A DNA stretch of 64,000 nucleotides from Seriola aureovittata (GCF_021018895.1 NC_079366.1:28172770-28236769); one strand, 5' to 3'. Shown: positions 34,396 through 46,140, counted from the first letter of the stretch. Translations and numbers: made by a program. Notes: generated by a model not told the origin, from the letters alone.

Positions 34396-36134
34396 CAGCT
34401 CACGAGCTCAACAAGGAATACCAGAGGGAAGAGGACAACAACGGAGAGAATAATAATTGTGTGGATGGTGTTACTCTAAAGGGCACCAGTTTGATTCCAC
34501 AGACTGGTTTGAGGATATTTAAAAGGTAAGAATGGAGAAGTAACTCACTTTCTCACTTTCAGCAGTTGGGCTGAAAGTGCTTCTGAACAAAGCTTTAAAT
34601 CCTTTGGTGCATCAATGGTGCAAATTCAAAAAGATGTGCAGGTTTTAAAAATTGCAGGAAAATAGTGACAGACAATTTCTTTCTTTTGCTGAATGGACTC
34701 TTGAATTGTTCTTCATGTCTTGCCTGGCTAAATAAAAGTAAAATAAAACACATCAAAAGCGCAAAAAATGGAATTGCCGAAAACCAAAACAAAAGTAGTG
34801 TTATTCACCCTGAAAAACATGGTGCAAATGCATGTAGAGAACATACAGCTACAAGTTATAGTGAATTACATCCATAGAGTGTGACAATGTGTATAATTTT
34901 AAGTGCAGTTTTCAAATGCATTCGTCTCATGTGGGGTGAAGTTTGTACTTTACTAAAAAATCACAGTGCTATTGGTGGATATTTCTCTTGATCTGTACTT
35001 CTGGTATTTTCTGTAATGTAATATCTTATGGTACAGCGCACTATGTTCTTAGGTTTTAACTGATAACATAACTAACAACAGAGGTGTAAAACCAGAGCTC
35101 AGACAGCATGCAAACTGCTGAAGAAAATAAAGTATTTCGTAGACGTGGCTAAGGTGAGGGAAAGTGTGTGGTCTAGGTTAAATACTGAAAAAGTCAAAAC
35201 TTGTGAGAGAATACCCCCATTACTATGCATTTTGACTGTGAATGGCCACAGACTTTATTAGAGTAACTTAAGATTGCTGACTCTCTGTTAGTCCTGTGCT
35301 TCACAAACACAGGTTATTTTTAATAGCTGCTCAGCTAATCTTTCATTTTTCACAAGGCATTGACAGTACAGTAGCACACTGATTTTACATCCCTGTGCCT
35401 TTTTGAAAGACATGTTTTTCTGATTTCATTGTCTGATTTCTAACGTGAGCAAAAAAGTGGTTGACATTTGGTTGACAGATGGCTGACATTTCCCTTTAAG
35501 TGCCTGACAATGATGCAGGAATTATATCATGTTTCTTGTTACTCATCTATTATAAAGCTATATGCCAGAACAAATTTAAAGCAATCATGCAAACAAGGGA
35601 ACCCTGCTAACCACACAGTGGGATCAAACAGGATAACAAGCTCTTATTTAAATTCAATCTGAGCAACAACCTCTGATTTCAATTTATATTTTAGTCATTA
35701 AGCAGAAGCTGTTATATACTGTACACCGGCTTACAATTAGGGCAACAACTGAATCTGCAGTTCTTTCACGACCGACATCACAGGGAATCGTTGGTGAGAA
35801 GTGCAAGGGTCGGAAACACGACATCGGGCGAAGATATGGAACAAATATTCCTGCTTCCCTAAAATATTCATGCATGTAAAGGATACAATGTTCATTGAAA
35901 TGGAGATGTGATAAGAGGTCAAGGGAAGCCCAAGTGCAAAGCAAGGCATATTCAAGGCAAGTTTTAACCTCATGCTCAAACATAAGGACTGATTCTCAAT
36001 TACTAAAGTAGTGGGTGTGTTTACACGTACATTTAAAGGGCTTGATTTAAACTTTAAGGCCTTTGCTCCTTCACTTTGCTTTGTGTAGCCAGGTTCGAAT
36101 AAATCTATTTGAATTGTATCTACAGCACAAGCAT
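34396..36134. other. unassigned AT-rich DNA
   Basis: No gene, RNA or repeat family recognised. Open frames at 34665-34877 and 35684-36168 have no known domain, and the latter overlaps the LINE remnant. Confidence 0.45.
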
Positions 36135-36646
36135 GCACAGTCTGCAGCTGAGTGTAAGAAATCAGCACCTCTGTAGTACTCTGCCAAACAAGAGTGGTGG
36201 AGTGACCCCTTCAGTTTTGGGGCGTAAGTGAAGAATCTCAGACTATTGTCCACAAATGAGGGTATGATGGATGAGCTTTGGGTAATTCTGAAAGAATAAG
36301 ATCACTGATACAAGTGGGTAAAATCAGTTTCCATATCTAGGTGGCTGTAATTACCCTTTGGGACAGAGTAAGGGGCATGAACATCCATCAGTGTAGAGCG
36401 GCTGATCCTTTGCATTGAAAAAAAAGTCAGTTGAGGTGGTTTGAGCTCCTGATTCCGATGTCTTTAGGACACCTCCTTTTGAAGATTTTCTAGGTATGTC
36501 CCAGTGGAAGGAGACCTCAAGAGAGACCCAAAATATATCAGAAGGATTATACATCCCATTCAACTTGGGAAAGCCTCTGGTTCTATGGTGACCAGGACCC
36601 AGATAAGCAGTAGAAAAAGCAGTAGACATATGGATGGATAAGAGCG
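36135..36646 (+). mobile_element. Rex3-like (RTE-type) LINE remnant, 3' end
   Basis: Reads as the C-terminal end of an RTE-type LINE as I recall it in fish: blocks CAGCTGAGTGTAAG, ATCAGCACCTC, ACAAATGAGGGTATGATGG, ATGAGCTTTGGGTAAT and CAGTTGAGGTGGTTTG occur in the expected order. The unit closes with GACCCAGATAAGCAG and a short ATGGATGG tail. Segments between GGATGG (about 36270) and GAGCTTTGG, and before GACCCAG, appear deleted. It is 5' truncated, as is usual for LINEs. Confidence 0.75.
36428..36560 (+). pseudogene. Rex3-like C-terminal coding fragment, broken
   Basis: From 36428 the forward frame reads QLRWFELL, where the family has a QLRW-x-GHL block. It meets a TAG stop at 36491 and continues with SGRRPQERP and a KDYTSHSTWE block equivalent to the RDYISHLAWE region. 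The A8 run just upstream (36418-36425) appears to add a base relative to the family frame. There is no catalytic domain and no intact product. Confidence 0.65.
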
Positions 36647-37259
36647 TCCATACGTAACTTACCTGGCTGATCGGAAGCGATAACTAAACTGGATCCCATT
36701 ACAGCTAATAAATAATAAATGATGTTTTGAAAACATTTTTATGGAAGTGATTCAGCGATGCTTTCCCCTCTATTCCTCTACCCTCTAATTGGTATGAGCA
36801 CCACACAGGAGGAGCACAGAAACATCAATAACGCAATGAAGCAAAATCTGGATGACAAGCCACCAAATATCCAAACCATTATAGCTACTTGTAAATTCAG
36901 CATGGCTTTTATTTAAAAGCCATGGTCACTTATTAGGGAATGTTTAAACAGGCCAACTACAGAAATGCAACAACTTTAACAGAGAAACTAATGACAGAAA
37001 CATTCAAATTACAACATTTTGATTGAGACAGCTGGAAGACAAAAGGGGAAACTTCATGACAGTGAATGCAAACAGACTCACATCCTCGACAAAGATATGC
37101 AAATGTATGCACATTGAAAAACACATACACTACACACACATACGTACACACACACAGAGACACACACCCTGTGAAAGATTAGCTTTGTGCACGCTATGGT
37201 ACAATCCTCTTTTGAGGGACTTAAACTTTGTCATTACACGTATACATCCGGATTTCTTT
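36647..37259. other. unassigned DNA
   Basis: A short imperfect AC stretch lies at about 37133-37167. No gene recognised. Confidence 0.4.
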
Positions 37260-37500
37260 CCAGACGCAGAGAGGATGGAAGAAGGAAAGAAAAAAAAGAT
37301 AAAGGAGAGACAGAAAGAAAGGAAGTGAGAGCGAGGAAGAGTGAGAGGCAGGTCCGAGACAGAAATGAAGAGAGGGAAAAAATTGGTTAGAGAGAGAGAG
37401 AAGTGGTAAGAAAGAGAAAAAAAGGATGATAAAAGACAAGGTGAGGTATGGGACAAGAAAGAACGAGGGAGTGTTGAAAAGGAGGAGGCCATACACACAA
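37260..37500 (+). repeat. GA-rich tract
   Basis: Strongly purine-rich on the plus strand with A/G runs. The 182-codon minus-strand frame crossing it and the next (TG)n array is a composition artefact. Confidence 0.75.
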
Positions 37501-37543
37501 TGAGGACAAATGAAGAGTGTGTGAAGATATGTGGTGGGTGTGG

Positions 37544-37546
37544 GTG

Positions 37547-37593
<47 letters not shown>
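37544..37593 (+). repeat. (TG)n microsatellite
   Basis: About 25 TG units with one GCG interruption near the start. Confidence 0.95.
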
Positions 37594-37594
<1 letters not shown>

Positions 37595-37709
37595 ACCCTG
37601 ACATACAAAGAGGGCTGGAAGGTAATCAGGCATATGGCAGGTGCAGCACAAGGGGAATAATAATGGGCTCACACACACTTTAAAATAAACTTACACACAA
37701 GCGTGCATG

Positions 37710-37755
37710 CACACACACACACACACACATGCACACACGCGCACACACACACACA
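37710..37755 (+). repeat. imperfect (AC)n microsatellite
   Basis: AC units broken by ATGC and GCGC. It lies about 120 bases from a (TG)n array, so the two could pair as an inverted repeat. Confidence 0.9.
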
Positions 37756-38212
37756 AACACCCAGTCTGTACACTATAAGCTGAAACACAATAACTGCTAT
37801 CAAAGAAGCATGTGGGGCTCGCTCACGAGATCTAAAAAGGAATACAAGCTGATTTGGGATCAGTTAGAAAATGCTGAGTTTACGCATTCTGCCACAAACG
37901 GATAACACAAGTCTCCGAATCTCTTTGTCCTTGTGGGACTCAGCTGCTTTTGAACTATGAGAGGATTCGGGATTCTCAATTGATAGTGTTCTCAGCCTGT
38001 TTATGTTGTTTGTACTGTATTTATTGCCATAAACAGTGCTTTCAGGCTGCCATCTTGGCCAGGTGTGTTTTGAAAAAGTGAGTTTAAACCTATTGACACC
38101 TGAACCTGGTTAAGAGGACGTTGGGGGAGGGGGGCTGACGAAGACACAGGACTTTTACAGTGTCAATGTTTCTATTATCAATTATTTCCAGGAAGGTCAT
38201 GACAGTCAAGGT
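37756..38212. other. unassigned DNA
   Basis: No gene or repeat family recognised. Confidence 0.4.
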
Positions 38213-38256
38213 CCTTACGACCACAATCTTTTTCTAACCCTAACCAACCAAGGGTG
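38213..38256 (+). repeat. family G fragment (G5)
   Basis: ACGACCACAATC followed by TTTTTCTAACCCTAACC matches the family-G core in forward orientation. It is immediately followed by a (TATC)n array. Confidence 0.45.
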
Positions 38257-38265
38257 TGTTACTAT

Positions 38266-38312
<47 letters not shown>
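38266..38312 (+). repeat. (TATC)n microsatellite
   Basis: About 11.5 TATC units, uninterrupted. Confidence 0.95.
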
Positions 38313-38826
38313 ATGTGATATGATGCTTTGTCATACACTACTTCATCTCTTTATTCATATTTGATATTATAAACACAAACATGCACACACACACACACAT
38401 ATTTCTGCCTCTCTCATAACTCAAAGACCTCTTGGACAAGGTCAAAGAAGTGCCGCGTTGCTATAGTAACTGCGTCGCTGATACCAGACTTGTGTTCCTA
38501 TAGTGCCAGTCGGTGCATTGTTAACACAGATTAGACTGTATGTCAAATACTGAAATAGACTTGCAACTGGAAGTGTTGACAGGAAATATATTCATAACCC
38601 AAAGCATCGAGCCTTCAGGTGGCGGAGAGGTGACAAATACCTCTAAACGTTCAATACGGTGGGACATTTTCACTGTGCGGTGCCAGAAAGATGCTTGCTT
38701 GGTAAACAAGGTCACCTGCAAGCCAAGGTAGTCGCAGGGAGACATTTCTTTATACCTGATTGAATTAGATACACTTTCATTCATATTATATTAATTTTTA
38801 CAAATTTTACACATGGAGTTCAGTTT
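38313..38826. other. unassigned DNA
   Basis: A short AC run lies at 38384-38399. No gene recognised. Confidence 0.4.
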
Positions 38827-38862
38827 ACTTTCTGTTAAAAGTGTGGGCTTTTAACAGAAAGT
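38827..38862. repeat. perfect 15-bp inverted repeat, 6-base loop
   Basis: ACTTTCTGTTAAAAG (38827-38841), loop TGTGGG, then the exact complement at 38848-38862. Arms this long are unlikely by chance. It may be a foldback insertion, the end of a MITE or a structured RNA element. No second copy was noticed. Confidence 0.9.
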
Positions 38863-39122
38863 CTGCGCTACCAACTGACGCATTTTGATTGATATTATGG
38901 GAAATGTAGGAACCAGTGACCCAAACGTCAAACGTATCTCTTGGACGTCACCCAACTTTGTGTAAGTGGAGCAGGAACTCACAGCACCTCCCCTAAAACA
39001 CAGAGAAAGGCGCGCTACACAGAACACAAGAAATCTCAGGACGAAACTGAGACTTTCTAAGCAGTGGCAACTTTTAGGCATTTTGTTGATTATGTAAAGC
39101 ATTATAAAATACCGATGGTCTG
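38863..39122. other. unassigned DNA before L2 copy
   Basis: Mixed sequence with several CACAG and ACGTCA blocks. No gene or repeat recognised. Confidence 0.4.
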
Positions 39123-39457
39123 CACCCACCTACTTGAACTCAATCATACCGGCCACTCCTCAGCCGCTGCGTTCCTCGGCATCGCTATCCCTGCACACAA
39201 GGCAATCGCGGTCCGGACTGTTCTTGTTTGTGGTACAAACTACCAAATGCTATCCTGAAGACTCATCTCTTCTGAGAGAACCTCCTCTAACAGCCTTAGA
39301 TGCCAAACAAACACTTACTATCCACCTTCAGTGCACCTTCTGCACAATAGATGTAGTACTAAGTGCTTACAGCAAGGTCTCCGACTGCACTGAAGCTTTA
39401 GCGTTGGCCTTCACTTATGAATCACTTTGGATAAATTGAGCAAATGTAATGTAATGC
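39123..39457 (+). mobile_element. L2-type LINE, 5'-truncated 3' end (copy 1)
   Basis: Aligns with the last 400 bases of the copy at 53575-54475: shared TACTTGAACTCAATCATAC, ACTCATCTCTTCTGAGAG, AATAGATGTAGTACTAAG and the tail TCACTTTGGATAAA followed by AAATGTAATGTAATG. This tail is characteristic of L2-type LINEs and the SINEs that borrow it. Only the C-terminal coding end and 3' tail are present. Confidence 0.8.
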
Positions 39458-41044
39458 TGTAGATATTATTTGATACCAAGTGAGTTTATCGTGGAGCCAT
39501 GTTTCCTCTTTTGTACCAAAAAAACCACAATATCACTAGATTTACTGAAAAAATTGCTAAGACCAATTTACGGCTAATTTTATCATGCATCTCATAGACG
39601 GTGTGCAGATATGATTTCAAGGCTACAAGATAAAAAAAAAAAAGAGTTAATGGGGATCCATATAAAATAAACATGAGCTGCCCGGATTTTATTGCCATAA
39701 ATCTTCCGGCCTGTAGTAACATTTTTGATATTGATAAAAGTTAGCAAAAATCGATGGTTTCCCATGTGCAGTTCACCGTTGTTGAAATGTTTCATAGTTA
39801 CAGCTGCCTACTCACTTTTTTCTTTAAGATGTTCTGGGTTAATTTGTGCAAAATGCATCTCTCCTGCTGCTCGGTAAGTAGTGTGTCAGTGGCTCTATGG
39901 CGCATTTACACTTGTAGGCATGTTAACACCTGCATTAAAAGAAATCTATGTCACTCCACAGGCTTATGGAAATCTGCCTCCTCTTGAATAAATGGGATTC
40001 AGGGGTTTCAGTGGAGTGATTAATCATGCAAGGTTAATGTATTTGGACTAACAAGATGGCTTTTTGACAGCTTTCAATGGATTAAAATGTAACGCAACGC
40101 CAAGATGACAGCATTGCGTTTTAGAAGGAAAAAAGAAAATCATATATTTTCAACCTATTCATTTTGAGCAGGGTGAATTTCCACCACAGGGGCTAATGTG
40201 CAACCAAACACCTTACTTTAAATTCATAGCATTACCCTTACTCCCAGTTGGGAGCCTTAAAGTGCAACTCCAGTCTCCTGTTGTCGGACACCGTGAAGCT
40301 CCACTGGGACAATTAGCAGCTGAAGGAGAAGAGAATGTGTCTCATTAACTTTCACTTAATAATTGTCTCTCATCTTGTTTGGGATATGAAATGGCAACTT
40401 TCCTTTGTGATGTCCCCGGTACACCTCCTATCATTCAATGGATTCTCTTAAAAAGGTTATTCTAGGCAGTGGACGTAATTTGGAGGCACAGTCACGAGGG
40501 AGCACTGCCTATTTGTTATATATAATTGATTTTTTGGGGGGTTTTTTAATGCTCCAAAAGCAGGAAGAAAAAAAAGTTTAGTCACCAGGTTTTCTATGAA
40601 GCTTAAAATCTCATTAGGGAATTTTCTGTCTTGGTCCAATTTTTGGTTCCTGATTAAGATGTTTATCATCTCAGATTTATATTCACAAACTGTGTGTAAA
40701 CATCAGTGTCAATACCAAACCATTACATAATATGCAAACACATCCGACATTTTTTGGAAACAGAGAATATTAGATGCTACTTTCCCAGTATTTCAATGGC
40801 ATCACTTCAAACGTCTCTCTTTTATTTTCCCGTCTTTACATTCATTCTTATTTGCAGACCACAATGTCCTATTTCTGACCACCATAATTCTCACTCTGAC
40901 AAACATGATGCGACACGTTCTACTAGATGCATTTTCAGTAAATGAGGGTAAATGTCTTCTCCACTGGCGCAAGAATTAATGTGGTGATGCTGTAGTTGGC
41001 ATCAAGAAGACCCAAGACCACTGTATTAAAAATGCCTTTGAAAA
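39458..41044. other. unassigned AT-rich DNA
   Basis: Short A12 run near 39632. No gene, RNA or repeat family recognised. Confidence 0.45.
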
Positions 41045-41082
41045 TGGATGGATGGATGGATGGATGGATGGATGGATGGATG
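41045..41082 (+). repeat. (GGAT)n microsatellite
   Basis: About 9.5 GGAT units preceded by GAAAAT. Rex3-type 3' ends read GAAAATGGATGG before a similar tail, so this may be what is left of a very short insertion. The array is certain, the origin is not. Confidence 0.9.
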
Positions 41083-43162
41083 AGAGAGAAAACTGTGCTT
41101 CCCAATGCATAGTTACATTATAATTTAAACAACACGGTAACTGATTGACAAAGAATTCTCGAACTGTTGACCTTCACTATGTTTAACATAACCTGATACT
41201 TGCTAATGTCGCCACCTTTAGCCATTCAGACCAATATCAGACCTTTGAATCACTTAACAAAATTTGACTTGGTAATTCAGAGGTAAAGGCTAAAATATGA
41301 GGTATGCACAGGAACCTCGGGATTCAATGGTCCACCAACCCCAGATTGAAAGGAAAGGCTGTAAATTGCATTTGAGAAGTGCACTTTGTGAGGGGTAGGA
41401 TACGAGATGTGTGTCTGTGCTGCAGGGATCTGAAGGGAGCCGTATTGAGCTAATAAGGCATAGTATGGTGATTTAAGAGAAGACTCTTGTGCCTCCCAGG
41501 CTAATTATCCAGGTCTCGGTATGTCTAAACCTTTCCTTTTCCTCTCCGTCAACCACTCTGACTCTGTCCTTCCATTTCCTGCTTCTGGCCATATTCTCTC
41601 ATTGCTTAAGTATTTTTTCCACTTGCCTGCTGCCTCTGTGTTCCTGCTTCCCTCTTATTTCCATCTTTGCTTACGCTCGAAATATCCCTCCCTATACTGT
41701 ACTTTCTCCTCTACCTCTCTCTATGATCTATCTACCTTTTCCTGTAAGTTTGTTTTGCTTACTATGCCTTTAAGGAATTGTAGGAATTTCATTAGGCTTT
41801 TGGTGAACTGTGTATATCTGGAATACCCCTGTTACAGAACAGGTTGATGGACTGCCAGTTAGTGTTGCTGCAAGTAAGAAAAGGTTCTTTTTCTATTGCA
41901 ATTTTCTTTACATTATTTTCAGTTACATTTTGTAAGCAAATGTTATTTAGATGTCTTAGTTTTACACATTGTTTGCCAGGACTCTTTGTTCTAAGTTGGC
42001 TCAATGTTTTTGCTAAAGGTGCAAATGTATCAGGTAGGTTTGTTGCGAAGCTGTTGTTGTTAACACTTATTCTATAATTGCCTTCAGTCCTGTATCCTTT
42101 GGGATTATTTCCAAATTTTACATATATACTGTATATGTAATACAAACCTCACATTTTACTGCACATCCAATGCCAATGTTCAGTGCTAATACAAGAAGTA
42201 GTGAGCCCTTTATGTAGCAAGGCGGAAAGCAAAGTTTGGAGGTCAGATTGATTGACCAAAGTTTGCATCTCATCATAGACCCGAAATGCCAATGTCTTAA
42301 ACTACCTCCAAATTAAACTACAAAATATGTTGTTCGTCAAAAAATAGAGTGCAGCTGAGGTCGCATCTGAACATGACCCGAGTCAAGAAGAGCGTAGTAG
42401 GCCCGACCGAAACTCAACAGGCATTCTGTTTCTTATGTCCGAACATGACCCAGTCTCCACGCATTTCTGTACTTTATTTGTGTTACCCTGTCATGCAGTT
42501 GTTGTAACCATGGTCACAGCTTGCCTGTTTACCCTGAATACACATATAGGGACCTTGTAAATAACCATCAAAAGGCTGACATGACTGAACCCAAACAAAA
42601 TGTTGGCACTGGATGTAAATCTGGGGTGTCCACGTTCTTCTCTGGTTGCCTTCTGTGCACTTCTGGTCACATTACTTGCCAATAGTACACCCATGACAAA
42701 CCAACCATATCTCCTACATATTTCATTCACATGCATCTGTTTGCATGGGGAAAACTTTTTTTGGGAGACACATAAAGCACCACCTCGATGACCATTTTCT
42801 GCATGTTGTCAAACTGTCTGTAAAACATCACCCATTAACATTGTTCAGTTTGTTCTCCTTTCAGTACGTGTGCGACAACTCAACTAAAGGAAAATATTAT
42901 CGTCGTGGTTACAACTAAAAATGCGAGTACACAAAACTGATATTTTTCAAAACACAAACTGAGATCTTCGGTGTCAGAGGCAAATGCCAGCCCACTAATC
43001 CACCACCTGGACCTCCACATCCTTTCCTTCTCACTGCATAAATGTCACTCCTCTTCCTGCATTGACACTGACCATTGCCACTGAATATAAATCATTAATG
43101 CTAAGTAGCTGAGCATTTTGTAAGTGACAAGGCTGGACACACATGTAACCAGAAATCTGGTT
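41083..43162. other. unassigned DNA
   Basis: A pyrimidine-rich piece spans about 41520-41740. A 9-bp-arm palindrome, TTACATATA and its complement, lies at 42118-42140. No gene recognised; frames at 41489-42145 overlap on both strands with no domain. Confidence 0.4.
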
Positions 43163-43237
43163 TTCATCACTTTCTCTCATCTTGCTCTCTTTGCTGCTTT
43201 CCCTCCTCTTTCCCTCTCTGAATCTTCAATCCACCAT

Positions 43238-43268
<31 letters not shown>

Positions 43269-43330
43269 CCTCTGTCATCCATTACTTCATGTTCCCATAA
43301 TCCCTATCCTTCCTTCCCCTCTGTTTTTCC
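43163..43330 (-). repeat. pyrimidine-rich tract with (CT)n
   Basis: CT-rich on the plus strand, including an uninterrupted (CT)n array at 43238-43263. Confidence 0.8.
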
Positions 43331-43449
43331 CTTCGCCTGTCCACTCCCTGCGGTCCCCATTACAGAGGAGAACAGAGGATGTTTCTCTTCCTCGGGGCAG
43401 CAGTGATCATGTGCTGTTAAACCTTGGAGCCAAGAACAAAGCCTTACAT

Positions 43450-43450
<1 letters not shown>

Positions 43451-43500
<50 letters not shown>
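43451..43500 (+). repeat. (AC)n microsatellite
   Basis: Twenty-five uninterrupted AC units. Confidence 0.95.
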
Positions 43501-43504
<4 letters not shown>

Positions 43505-43753
43505 ATATCGAAGCACTGACTGCATGTGAATACACAGACACACAACAGAATTGTTCACATGTCCTTCATAAGTGTCTATTCATTCAAGTAAAATTAACAA
43601 GCTTCTAACTAACAAGAATTCATACATCATCTTTTTTGTTTTTTTAAGCACAGTCAGTGTAGATGCATGCTTCTCTCTGGGTATCAACAATGCAAGTGTT
43701 AGTATCCTATCACAACCTGGGTAAAAAATATTCTTGTTTTCGACCTACACTAT
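43501..43753. other. unassigned spacer
   Basis: No feature recognised. Confidence 0.4.
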
Positions 43754-43764
43754 AAAAAAAAAAA

Positions 43765-43818
<54 letters not shown>
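43754..43818. repeat. A12-(AT)n-T15 palindrome
   Basis: An A12 run, AT repeats, a central TTT, more AT repeats and a T15 run form an almost fully self-complementary 65-base block. It would extrude as a cruciform or fold as a hairpin. Confidence 0.9.
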
Positions 43819-44170
43819 AGATCAGAGCTGTTTTAACCTCGACTTGTTGTCTCCATGCAGCTGAAATGTATGTTTCCTGCTGTGATCACAGTGGTCTACC
43901 ATAAACAAAGTCCATTTTGGATGTTGAGGGTTCAGAAAATGACTCGTTATAGAAACTGAAACTAAAAATGGAAAAAAAAAAAAAAAACTCTAATGAGCAG
44001 CTGATTAAAATATCCGGCAAATTCTGCTTTTTAAAATCTAATTTTAAACTTCTTTAAATAATCAAATGTTTCAATTAAAAGACCGTGTTCTTGGTGTTAG
44101 ACTGTGAGAGAGAAAGACAGGTACCGAGAGGCACACATTGTTTTTTTTCTTTTGGTCCATCCATGTGTCC
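43819..44170. other. unassigned DNA
   Basis: An A15 run lies near 43972-43986. No gene recognised. Confidence 0.4.
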
Positions 44171-44300
44171 ATCGTCTGTGTGTGTGAGTGTGTGTGTGTG
44201 CGCTCGAATGTGCAGATGTGTGTGTGTAATGAAGATAGGGAGCTTCATTAATATTGGTCATTAACGGGCCCCGGGGGCTGAGCCAGCAAGAACACACCAC
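44171..44300 (+). repeat. imperfect (TG)n followed by a short GC-rich patch
   Basis: TG arrays lie at about 44177-44200 and 44217-44227. Then CTTCATTAATATTGG and GGGCCCCGGGGGC at about 44233-44278 form an abrupt AT-to-GC transition. The second part might be regulatory, but the evidence is thin. Confidence 0.5.
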
Positions 44301-44324
44301 CAGGCTAAATGAGACACCAATTGG

Positions 44325-44440
44325 AATCTCTCTCTCTTTCTTTTTCTATAGTAACGTCTTTCTCCCTCTCACGCCCCCTCTGTTCATTTGTCTCTGTCCT
44401 TCTCACTGCACCTTCTTCCATTTCTTGAGCTGTTTCGTTT

Positions 44441-44500
<60 letters not shown>
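44325..44500 (-). repeat. pyrimidine tract ending in (TC)28
   Basis: CT-rich from 44325, ending in 56 bases of perfect TC repeats (44445-44500). Ser-Leu and Arg-Glu frames here are artefacts. Confidence 0.9.
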
Positions 44501-44503
<3 letters not shown>

Positions 44504-44509
44504 CAAGAT

Positions 44510-44750
44510 GGAATTAGCAGGGGAAGTAGAAAGAAGAGGGCAGGGGGTGAGAGAGTGGAAGGAGAGGAAACAAGAGGATGACGATTTAAGTAAGAGGGGA
44601 GGAGACAAGGGTGGAGAAAGGAACAGATGGGTGATAGGGGAGGACAAAAAAGGAGGTGAGAGGACAGGGTGGAGAAGAGGAGAGAAACTGATAGAAGAAC
44701 AAGCATCAGAGAGGAAAATCAAACCACAGCAGGAAAGAAGGAGCTAAGAC
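44510..44750 (+). repeat. GA-rich tract
   Basis: Begins within 10 bases of the end of (TC)n, so strand composition flips completely. A mirror of this kind can form hairpins or triplex structures. Confidence 0.8.
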
Positions 44751-45117
44751 AAAATGAAATCACACTGATCAAACATTTTGTGGAAGCGTGTTTGACAGGC
44801 GCAGAGCGCACAGGTGACGGGTGATGCTGTTTTCTTGATGTTGTTCTGTTTGCTTGTAAAAGTTGATTTTGATTGGCCGGTCACGATAATTTCAGGAATG
44901 TTAATTTTTATTTCACATCAAATCGTTCATCACTCAGCAACTGTGGCTGGAAGAAGAACCGATAAAAATAAATAAATAAATGCTGCCTTTAATTTTTTTT
45001 AATCCTCAGTGCTTAAAAAAAACATGCTAAGCTCAGCACGGCTGGGAGCAGAGCGGGTTTGTTGCATTAAAAAAAACTTAGAGAGCATCTCGCGTTGGGA
45101 TCGCACCAGCCACGAGG
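44751..45117. other. unassigned DNA
   Basis: Small (AAAT)n near 44967-44982. No gene seen. Confidence 0.4.
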
Positions 45118-45290
45118 CCCGTCTTTGAACTCAGCCTTCACTTTGATCTCAACTACACACCTGTGAAGTTTTGTGACTGTATCTTGAAGGTTGTGATGCT
45201 ATCACAGTGACAAAATCTGTACTCAAGACCTCCTCTGCGGTACAGCAGATGTCTCCAGGACAATTTCCCATGATGACACACACACATAAT
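45118..45290 (+). repeat. possible dispersed repeat
   Basis: The run CTTTGATCTCAACTACACAC, GTGAAGTTTTGTGACTG and GATGTCTCCAGGACAA resembles a fish repeat I recall, but there is no second copy in this window and no visible termini. Confidence 0.25.
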
Positions 45291-45828
45291 ACTGAAGTGT
45301 TAGTAAGACTCAGACACAGCAGCTAAAACCTGTACATGAGCCCATGAAGCAACTCTGTCTCCGAGACATTACCTTCCTATACAACCAAACTGCAGCAGCA
45401 AATATATCAGTAAAATGTTTCAGACAAACAAATGTGTTTGTTTATATCAAAATATACATCCATGCAGTACAATGTCCATGTGGAATTAATGTAAATGCAT
45501 GGATGCAAACCCAGGTCTCTGCTGTGACGCTTGTGAGCTCTGTACACCCTCCATTCTCCCCGGACCGCCTCATGATTCTGCTGTTGTTGATAAAGTTGCA
45601 TTTCATTTCATCTGAATCTTAAATTTAAGGGGGTTTTAAGGTGGACATGAGAAGGATTCTGTCTGCTAGCGAATACAAAGAAAAACAATTCAAATTGAAC
45701 CTGCTTTGGGTTTAATTATCCACGTCCTGCTAAACACCGTCCCTATCTTGTTGTTTCCCTATCTTAGCTGCTGCAATGACCCAGTTTCCTTTACAGAAAA
45801 GTTTTATTTCAACTTTCTTCTTTTTTGG
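45291..45828. other. unassigned DNA
   Basis: Open frames at 45344-45622 have no recognisable domain. Nothing else seen. Confidence 0.4.
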
Positions 45829-46140
45829 GGGAGGAGGGACAGCGGAGCGGCCGAGGCACGGGTCTGGTCTTTGGAGGCAGGAAGGAGGAAAAGAAAAGAG
45901 GAAGAGATGGGGGCCTGAGATGACAGGACGGAGGGAAGACTTCGGTCCCCCATGAGGGCAGGAGACAGGCAAGAGTGGGGGATAAACAGAGGAAGATGAT
46001 AGAGGAGGGCCTGGCCTTTGGGGAGTAGTGTAATCTGAAAGCAAGAGACCAGCACCAAGAAGGGCCAGCTGATGAAATCTGACAGAAAGCAGGAAGAAGA
46101 AGGAAAGAAGACGGAGAGAAATGGAGGAAGACCATTAAGA
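45829..46140 (+). repeat. GA-rich tract
   Basis: Purine-rich on the plus strand, starting GGGGGAGGAGGGAC. Three overlapping minus-strand frames are Ser/Pro/Leu-rich artefacts. Confidence 0.7.

Noticed and set aside
34470..34510. tRNA-like B-box (AGTTTGATTCC)
   Set aside because: Two mismatches to the B-box consensus, with no A-box or cloverleaf pairing at the right distance.
37130..37678. 182-codon minus-strand open frame
   Set aside because: Spans a (TG)n array and a GA-rich tract, composition is His/Thr and Ser/Leu/Phe only, and there is no domain.
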